Shown: one piece after another, positions 13,639 to 18,650 of the stretch
How positions within the stretch are numbered: the stretch's first letter is position 1
How the letters are laid out: each line of letters begins with the position of its first letter
Assembly: GCA_030836345.1 (NCBI GenBank)
Contig: JAURQA010000096.1
Coordinates: 1-18,650, forward strand
Source of the DNA: Bacteroidota bacterium
GTDB taxonomy: Bacteria; Bacteroidota; Bacteroidia; NS11-12g; UBA955
Reading direction: 5' to 3'
Length of the DNA: 18,650 nucleotides
Made by a program: the position numbers and the translations under genes
Notes under the pieces: model-generated
Database searches by the model: none
Seen by the model: only the letters and a program-made list of their open reading frames with translations
Told to the model about the DNA's origin: nothing

Positions 13639-15144
13639 TTAATTAAACTGTACCGAATTAATTTTTACAAGCTCTTCAATTAGTTTTCGATCGTTTGCCA
13701 ACCTTGGAACTTTATGCTGGCCACCCATTCTTCCTTTTTGTTTAAGCCAAGAATCAAAGGTGCCCTTTGGTATATTGTGAACCACAGGAAGTGTCATAAT
13801 TATATTTCCCTCTCTTTTCGAGGCATAATCTCCGTTGTTCTTTTTAAGCTTATGGTCTAAACAGTTTCTAAAATCCTCCAGGTTCTTGGGCGGCATATTA
13901 AACTCTACAAACCATTCATGACCTGGGTTTTCCATATATCCAGGCCTTGGTCCGGCATGGTAATCTTTTACAGTGCAGTTTAGCTCACGACAGGTTTCCG
14001 CAATTGCAGATTCTGCATTTTCCACGACCAACTCTTCGCCAAACGTGTTAATATACGCCTTGGTTCTACCCGTTATTTTAAATAAGTGGGGGCTTATACT
14101 ATTAAACATTATCGTATCGCCCAAATCATAACGCCACAGTCCACTGCTCGTTGTTATAATAACACCATAGTTTATATTAGGCCTAACATTCCACAGGGGA
14201 ATTGTTTTATCTTTTCCTCTGCTTGTCTCATAAAACTCATAGAACACCTGGGCGTCTGCTATAAGGAGCATTTCGCTACTCTTTGGATTTGCCTGAATAC
14301 CAAAGAACCCTTCGCTGGCATTGTAGGTTTCTATATAATGCATTTCAGGTTTTTGGATTAATTGTTTAAACCCATCCCGGTATGGTTCAAAACTAACCCC
14401 GCCATGGATAAACAACTCTAGGTTGGGCCATACATCCAGAATATTGTTTTTGCCTGTGGTCTCAAGCATTCTTTTGATAAGAGCCATAGTCCACGTTGGA
14501 ACCCCTGAAATGCTGCGTACATCCTCATTTTTAGTGTGGCTTACAAGCATATCCAACTTTTTTTCCCAATTATCCATGAGGGCAACATTTTTATCTGGAG
14601 TACTTTTATTGGTAGCCCACATCGGTAAATGATTGAAAAGGACAGCGCTTAAATCTCCATAAAAAGATTTGGAGTTTTCCTGGTTTATTTTATGACTGCC
14701 CCCAATTAAAAGACCTTTCCCTTCCAGCACTTTTGTTTCAGAATACCAGCCGCTATACATACTCAATATATCTCTTCCCCCTTTGTAATGTATATGCTCA
14801 ATGCTTTCATAACTCAAGGGAATAAATTTTGGCGTGTTTCCTGCGGTTCCACTACTTTGCGCAAACCAATTAATTTCCGAAGGCCATAAAATGTGTTGTT
14901 CGCCCGCCATGGTACGATCTATAAAAGGCTTTATATCTTCATAGGTAACAATGGGCACATGCTCACAAAACTGCTTGTAATTGATGATACCCTTGAAGCC
15001 ATGTTGCAAGCCATACTCCGTTTTGCTTGCAGTTTTCAAGAGTTCAAGAAGAGTGTCGTTTTGCATTTCAGCTGCCTTCTCCGCATTCGTCCAAATTTCC
15101 TCGAATCGCTTTTTGAAATACCATGTCAGAACTGGACCAATCAT
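13639..15144 (-). CDS. GH3-family adenylate-forming enzyme (acyl-acid amido synthetase-like)
   Basis: This 501-residue protein belongs to the GH3 family, best known in plants, where it activates a carboxylic acid with ATP and joins it to an amino acid. Bacterial members have no settled function. The three nucleotide-binding motifs are intact: SSGTAGNTPKFIPLS (97-111), YNASEGFFG (274-282) and LWRYDLGDTIMF (336-347), followed by ITGRTKAYINTFGEEL (357-372), the hinge to the mobile C-terminal domain that carries the EWFVEF strand. No signal peptide, so cytoplasmic. The start ATG at 15144 lies 4 bases after the stop of the M28 peptidase, and kbl follows after 21 bases, which strongly suggests one transcript. 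A role in amino-acid conjugation is an inference from family and neighbours; the acid substrate cannot be told. Confidence 0.9.
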   Translation of the reverse strand: MIGPVLTWYFKKRFEEIWTNAEKAAEMQNDTLLELLKTASKTEYGLQHGFKGIINYKQFCEHVPIVTYEDIKPFIDRTMAGEQHILWPSEINWFAQSSGTAGNTPKFIPLSYESIEHIHYKGGRDILSMYSGWYSETKVLEGKGLLIGGSHKINQENSKSFYGDLSAVLFNHLPMWATNKSTPDKNVALMDNWEKKLDMLVSHTKNEDVRSISGVPTWTMALIKRMLETTGKNNILDVWPNLELFIHGGVSFEPYRDGFKQLIQKPEMHYIETYNASEGFFGIQANPKSSEMLLIADAQVFYEFYETSRGKDKTIPLWNVRPNINYGVIITTSSGLWRYDLGDTIMFNSISPHLFKITGRTKAYINTFGEELVVENAESAIAETCRELNCTVKDYHAGPRPGYMENPGHEWFVEFNMPPKNLEDFRNCLDHKLKKNNGDYASKREGNIIMTLPVVHNIPKGTFDSWLKQKGRMGGQHKVPRLANDRKLIEELVKINSVQFN

Positions 15145-15148
15145 AAAT

Positions 15149-16417
15149 CTAAATTACCTCCAAAAATTTAATAAATAAGCTTCGTCCATCAATATATTTA
15201 TCTAAGGGCAATGACTCTGGAGTATCAAAAACATCGTGATATGAAGTTCGCTCTCCCTGAAAATATCCAAAAAAAGACGGAACACCTACTTCTGTAAAAA
15301 AGTAGTGATCACTATTGGCTGCTTTGCCTCTTCGTTTAATTTGCGGCAGAAAATGATACCTATCATTTACTTCTGTTAGCCTTTTAAAATAGTTGGGAAA
15401 TATTGTTGCGTTTACCACCGTCATCCCCTTATGACCCGTTCCAACCAAATCAAGGTTTAAAACAAACTTTGTTTTTGACAAAGAAACCTTAGGGTGATCT
15501 ACATAATACCTGCTTCCAATCAATCCAGCCTCTTCTCCCGCAAATGCAATTATTAATACGTTGTACTTGGGAGTGTTTCTTTTAAAGTATTTAGCTATAT
15601 CCAAGAGCATGGCAATCCCACAAGCGTTGTCGTTGGCCCCAAAAAAGATGGCCTCTTTTCCTACTTGACCCAAGTGGTCATAATGGCCACAAACAATGAG
15701 AGTGCTGTCTGTATTTTCCCCTCTAATAAGGCCCAATACGTTCTTTTGACGCTTCTCGCTTACGCTTGCTTTACATTTCGTTTTAATGCTTTTCCAATCG
15801 GCTATGTTAAGAAGGGATTGTGGAAGTTTATCATAAGCCACGTGGTAGGACGATATTTGATTCTGGAGCCTTGAAACACTATGGTTGAAATCTGAAGCGC
15901 TCATCCAGATAATGGTTTTGATTCCACACCGTTTGGCTTGCATCAAAACATCCCTTCTACCCAATACCGCTCCTCCCTGAATTGTATCAACAATTAATAC
16001 TTCGCCACTTTTTTCTAGGGCTTCCCTTAGGTCCTTTTCCTTACTTGTTTTAAATACTTTGAGTATAGAAACCCCTATATCGCTAGGAGGGATAGTATGT
16101 ATCGCTTTTATTGTTGGGTTTCCGCAATCTGGCAAAAACTGAACTCCGTTTCTTAGCCGAGTTCCATTTATCCAAAGCCCTGTCTTTTTTATCACATTGG
16201 CTTGCATTGGAAACGACTGATAAAACCCCTCTTGTCCCATTGGCTCCAAGCCTACCTCAGCCATTTGCTGAGCAATATATTTGCTCGCTCGTATAGCTCC
16301 TCTCTTATAATAGCCCCTGCCATGATATTTTTTTGACGACAATTCATACATCACTTGATGAGCATAGCTAGTGTCCTGGGCTTTGCAAAAGCCTAGTAAG
16401 AGGAACAAATAAAGCAT
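15149..16417 (-). CDS. Exported M28-family zinc metallopeptidase (aminopeptidase-like)
   Basis: M28 enzymes are di-zinc exopeptidases or related amidohydrolases. I set the start at the ATG at 16417 (422 residues, MLYLFLLLGFCKAQ...), which begins a short signal peptide. A GTG at 16432 (adding RVVS and a positive charge) is an alternative; a TTG at 16546 would add 43 unlikely residues and run into the divergent gene. Zinc ligands are all present (numbered from 16417): His245 in CGHYDHLG, Asp263 in GANDNACG, catalytic Glu295 and ligand Glu296 in AGEEAG, Asp323 in LDLVG and His394 in SYHDVFDTPES. A PA-like insert lies at about 100-200 (GEVLIVDTIQGGAVLGR...). It is first in a tight run with GH3 and kbl. 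Secretion to the periplasm or outside is expected. Substrate unknown; small peptides or amino-acid conjugates are possible. Confidence 0.9.
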   Translation of the reverse strand: MLYLFLLLGFCKAQDTSYAHQVMYELSSKKYHGRGYYKRGAIRASKYIAQQMAEVGLEPMGQEGFYQSFPMQANVIKKTGLWINGTRLRNGVQFLPDCGNPTIKAIHTIPPSDIGVSILKVFKTSKEKDLREALEKSGEVLIVDTIQGGAVLGRRDVLMQAKRCGIKTIIWMSASDFNHSVSRLQNQISSYHVAYDKLPQSLLNIADWKSIKTKCKASVSEKRQKNVLGLIRGENTDSTLIVCGHYDHLGQVGKEAIFFGANDNACGIAMLLDIAKYFKRNTPKYNVLIIAFAGEEAGLIGSRYYVDHPKVSLSKTKFVLNLDLVGTGHKGMTVVNATIFPNYFKRLTEVNDRYHFLPQIKRRGKAANSDHYFFTEVGVPSFFGYFQGERTSYHDVFDTPESLPLDKYIDGRSLFIKFLEVI

Positions 16418-16440
16418 TGATACAACTCGCACTGAGGACA

Positions 16441-16448
16441 CAAATGTA
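16441..16448 (-). promoter_or_regulatory. -7 promoter box (TACATTTG) for the M28-GH3-kbl run
   Basis: On the minus strand TACATTTG matches the Bacteroidota -7 consensus TAnnTTTG exactly. Transcription would start near 16434-16436, leaving a leader of about 18 bases before the ATG at 16417, a sensible distance. No TTG is seen at the usual -33 spacing, which lowers confidence. Confidence 0.45.
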
Positions 16449-16504
16449 CTCAATGAAGTTGATTTTTGTTCACCCCTTTGGACAGCCCCCTTAATTATTA
16501 ACCC

Positions 16505-16540
16505 TTTGTATTCAAGCCGGCAAAAGCTAATGTACTTTTG
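16505..16540 (+). promoter_or_regulatory. Promoter (TTTG ... TACTTTTG) for the M16 peptidase pair
   Basis: TTTG at 16505-16508 and TACTTTTG at 16533-16540 match the Bacteroidota -33 (TTG) and -7 (TAnnTTTG) elements. The 24-base spacer is at the long edge of the known range. The -7 box ends only five bases before the ATG at 16546, so the transcript would be leaderless or nearly so, or a different upstream start is used. Confidence 0.45.
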
Positions 16541-16545
16541 TGCCA

Positions 16546-17790
16546 ATGATTAAGTATGTTAAATGGAGCTTGGATAACGGTCTGCGGGTGATTTTTTACA
16601 AACCAACCGATCGAACACAGGCAACCGTTAATATTCTATACAATGTTGGAGCCAGAGATGAGAGCCCAATTAGAACGGGGTTTGCTCACCTGTTCGAACA
16701 CTTAATGTTTAGTGGCAGCACTCATATCACGAGTTATGATTCTACCGTTGAAAATGCAGGAGGCAGCAACAACGCTTACACGACAAACGATGTCACCAAT
16801 TACTTCATAAAATTGCCAAAGGAAAATTTAGAAACGGCATTTTGGTTAGAAAGCGATCGCATGATAAGCCTTAACATTAACGAGGAAAGTTTAGCCATTC
16901 AAAAAGGTGTGGTCGTTGAAGAATTTAAACAGCGCTGCTATAATGGAGCCTTTGGGTTATTATGGCACGATGTAAGAAAACTAATTTATAAAAACCACCC
17001 CTACAGATGGCCCACTATAGGCCTGAATTTTGAACACATTGAAGATTCCACCCTCCAAGAGGTGCAACAATTCTATGATAAATTCTACAACCCAAATAAT
17101 GCAGTAATGTGCATTGCAGCAGATATTGAAGAGAATGAATGTAAACAGATGGTTAACAAATGGTTTGGAGGTATTAAAAATAACCACTCAGCCAATGAAA
17201 ACAACTATCCTATGGAGACAGAAAATGTAATTCTAGACCCATTAAAAGCAGAGGATTTAAATCCCCATTTATCGGTAATACTGAGTTGGAGAATTAACCA
17301 CACTCTTTCCGACAACTTTGTCCGTGTTAATGCGTTTTCTGAGATGTTCGCCGAAGGTCATAAAAGCTATTTGGTTAAACGACTCATTAAAGAAACGGAT
17401 ATGTTTAATTCTACCTCCATGTTTGTAAGCCCTGGAAATGATTACTCTACCGTTATATACTACGGCATTTTGAACGATGGGTATTCTCATGATGAAGGCA
17501 GAAAAAAAATGATTGAAGTTCTCAATGAAGCATTTGTTTCCAACGTAATTATTAATAGTGATTTAGATGCCTTTATAAACATGTATTTATTTTCCATCGA
17601 AAAATGGAAAGCTGAACCCTCATCTGTCGCTGAATATCTTTGCAAATATGAAGCATTGGGCCAAATTGAACTTATAAATACGTGGTCAGATAAATACAAA
17701 GCTCTCACCCTTGAAGAGTGCAAAAGTGAAGCAAAAGCAACGCTCAGCACCGATAAAATGTCTACCATATATTATTCACCTAAGAAATAA
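16546..17790 (+). CDS. M16-family zinc metallopeptidase, catalytic subunit
   Basis: This 414-residue protein is a bacterial M16B peptidase, related to mitochondrial processing peptidase beta. It starts at the ATG at 16546 (MIKYVKWSLDNGL); an in-frame GTG six bases earlier overlaps the -7 promoter box and is rejected. The inverted zinc motif HxxEH is present as HLFEH (48-52), with the distal Glu at 125/126 in VVVEEFKQR, so it should be active. Other family marks are ENAGGSNNAYTTNDVTNYF, the HPYRWPTIG segment, and FYDKFYNPNNAVMCIAADI. A second, inactive-like M16 lobe fills about 230-414. There is no signal peptide, so a cytoplasmic location is expected, unless export is unusual. The stop is four bases before a partner gene without HxxEH; together they should form the clamshell heterodimer that degrades unfolded peptides. 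Confidence 0.92.
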   Translation: MIKYVKWSLDNGLRVIFYKPTDRTQATVNILYNVGARDESPIRTGFAHLFEHLMFSGSTHITSYDSTVENAGGSNNAYTTNDVTNYFIKLPKENLETAFWLESDRMISLNINEESLAIQKGVVVEEFKQRCYNGAFGLLWHDVRKLIYKNHPYRWPTIGLNFEHIEDSTLQEVQQFYDKFYNPNNAVMCIAADIEENECKQMVNKWFGGIKNNHSANENNYPMETENVILDPLKAEDLNPHLSVILSWRINHTLSDNFVRVNAFSEMFAEGHKSYLVKRLIKETDMFNSTSMFVSPGNDYSTVIYYGILNDGYSHDEGRKKMIEVLNEAFVSNVIINSDLDAFINMYLFSIEKWKAEPSSVAEYLCKYEALGQIELINTWSDKYKALTLEECKSEAKATLSTDKMSTIYYSPKK

Positions 17791-17794
17791 GTAG

Positions 17795-18650
17795 ATGTCT
17801 GTCGATCGAAATATACCACCAGCATTACAAGATGTTAAGCATTTAGCTCTTACCTACCCCGAAAATAAAAATATTGCGGGTGGGCACCCTGCTTTTATTG
17901 TAAACAACAAAGACACAAAACTTGTTCGAATAGATCTCATGTGGCCCCTAGGTTTTTCTGGAAAGCCAGCTTATGTGCACCGTGCCATGAGTAAGCTTGT
18001 TTTTGCAGGTTCGGGATCTTATACGGCGGGTGATATCGAAACCAAATTAAGTGTTTTGGGCTGCGAATATGGGTTTACTGTATATGAAGAGCATGCTATT
18101 TTAAAACTAACTTCTCTAAAGAGCACATTCCAACAGGCCCTTGAACTATTTCTTGGGTTCTTCAACAAGCCAACTTTCCCAGAAAAAGAAATACACGTTT
18201 TGAAAAATATGGAAAGCGCTAGTTTGCAATCTCGGTTTAAAACTCCGGATTATTGGTCAGCAAGAGAAATAACAGAGCGTCTCTTTGAGGCATCCCATCC
18301 CAAGCACCGTATATCTGAAATTAGTGATATTAATTCTGTGAGCAAAGAGTCTATTGTTGAAGCCCACTCGCAATACAAGCTAAATCAGAGCACCTTGTTT
18401 TTATATGGAGATATTGATTCTCGAATTGAATCCGAACTAAGTAAAACCATAGCGCAATATGGCAGCTATACTGAAATAAAACGAAACAGCTTAGATTATA
18501 GAACAAAGCAAGTATCCAAGGGTCTCTTTCGTAAACATATCCCAAATACAAATCAAGTGGTATTAAATGCAGCATATATAAAAACCACTATTACAGAAGA
18601 TAAAATGCCATTAATTTATCTTCTGAACATGGCTCTTGGTGGGTTTTTTG
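17795..18650 (+). CDS. M16-family peptidase, non-catalytic partner subunit (3' end outside window)
   Basis: From the ATG at 17795 the frame is open to the last base (285 codons). The sequence begins MSVDRNIPPALQDVK and continues with an M16-type lobe: LVRIDLMWPLGFSGKPAYVH, then HRAMSKLVFAGSGSYTAGDIE where an active subunit has HxxEH. Here the segment reads HRAMS, so the zinc site is absent. Later landmarks are LLGFFNKPTF-like helices (EKEIHVLKNM) and NQSTLFLYGDI, matching the strand after the fourth helix in M16 folds. It has no signal peptide. This organisation, with the active subunit first and the inactive subunit second at a 4-base gap, is the usual bacterial M16B heterodimer. In such partners an Arg/Tyr pair near the C-terminus binds substrate; that part lies beyond the window. 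Confidence 0.85.
   Translation, partial: MSVDRNIPPALQDVKHLALTYPENKNIAGGHPAFIVNNKDTKLVRIDLMWPLGFSGKPAYVHRAMSKLVFAGSGSYTAGDIETKLSVLGCEYGFTVYEEHAILKLTSLKSTFQQALELFLGFFNKPTFPEKEIHVLKNMESASLQSRFKTPDYWSAREITERLFEASHPKHRISEISDINSVSKESIVEAHSQYKLNQSTLFLYGDIDSRIESELSKTIAQYGSYTEIKRNSLDYRTKQVSKGLFRKHIPNTNQVVLNAAYIKTTITEDKMPLIYLLNMALGGFF

Noticed and set aside
16418..16546. N-terminal extension of the M28 peptidase from TTG 16546
   Set aside because: It would bury the signal peptide, contain basic non-signal-like residues and share its first base with the divergent M16 start.
1..18650. CRISPR array, insertion sequence, prophage or defence system
   Set aside because: No regularly spaced direct repeats, transposase, integrase, terminal inverted repeats or nuclease/toxin domains were seen on either strand.

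Overview
The window looks like a chromosomal segment of a member of the Bacteroidota, most likely a Flavobacteriia-type marine or freshwater organism. Evidence: AT-rich DNA, a type IX secretion (T9SS) C-terminal sorting domain, a TonB-dependent receptor carrying an N-terminal carboxypeptidase-regulatory-like domain, a lipoprotein with a Bacteroidota-type surface-export signature after its lipid cysteine, TAnnTTTG-type -7 promoter boxes, few Shine-Dalgarno sequences, and a bacterial GH3 enzyme. There is no sign of prophage, transposon, CRISPR, tRNA or rRNA. It reads as ordinary, densely packed chromosome.

Layout. (1) 1-2479 (+): the 3' part of a large secreted T9SS protein built of about six CARDB-like beta-sandwich repeats; its 5' end is outside the window. 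(2) 2484-4053 (-): a lipid-anchored methionine sulfoxide reductase MsrB, an ArsC/Spx-fold thioredoxin-like reductase and a conserved helical protein of unknown function, which together suggest a small stress set. (3) 4200-8415 (+): a surface beta-helix lipoprotein and a TonB-dependent receptor, each followed by a strong hairpin terminator. The first terminator lies directly against the receptor start codon, so the pair is probably controlled by attenuation. This is the most distinctive part of the window. (4) 8553-11746: two divergently transcribed amino-acid transporters, an APC permease (-) and an AGCS sodium:alanine/glycine symporter (+). (5) 12011-16417 (-): a tight run of exported M28 peptidase, GH3 adenylate-forming enzyme, Kbl (glycine C-acetyltransferase) and a small unknown protein. 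(6) 16546-18650 (+): a two-gene M16 peptidase unit, catalytic subunit first and a subunit without the zinc motif second, the latter cut by the window end.

How it fits together. Much of the window concerns amino acids and peptides: two amino-acid carriers, three peptidase-fold proteins, threonine/glycine metabolism through Kbl, and a GH3 enzyme whose family joins acids to amino acids. The lipoprotein/receptor pair looks like an outer-membrane uptake system in which a beta-helix lipoprotein takes the place that SusD has in glycan systems; its ligand cannot be told from sequence.

Several starts need trimming from the longest possible reading frame: 4200 rather than 4176, 4053 rather than 4071, 16546 rather than 16540, and 16417 rather than 16546 (minus). 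The apparent start at 65 is not a start at all, because the frame is open back to base 2. No gene-free stretch exceeds 300 bases; the longest are 11747-12010 and 3000-3222.
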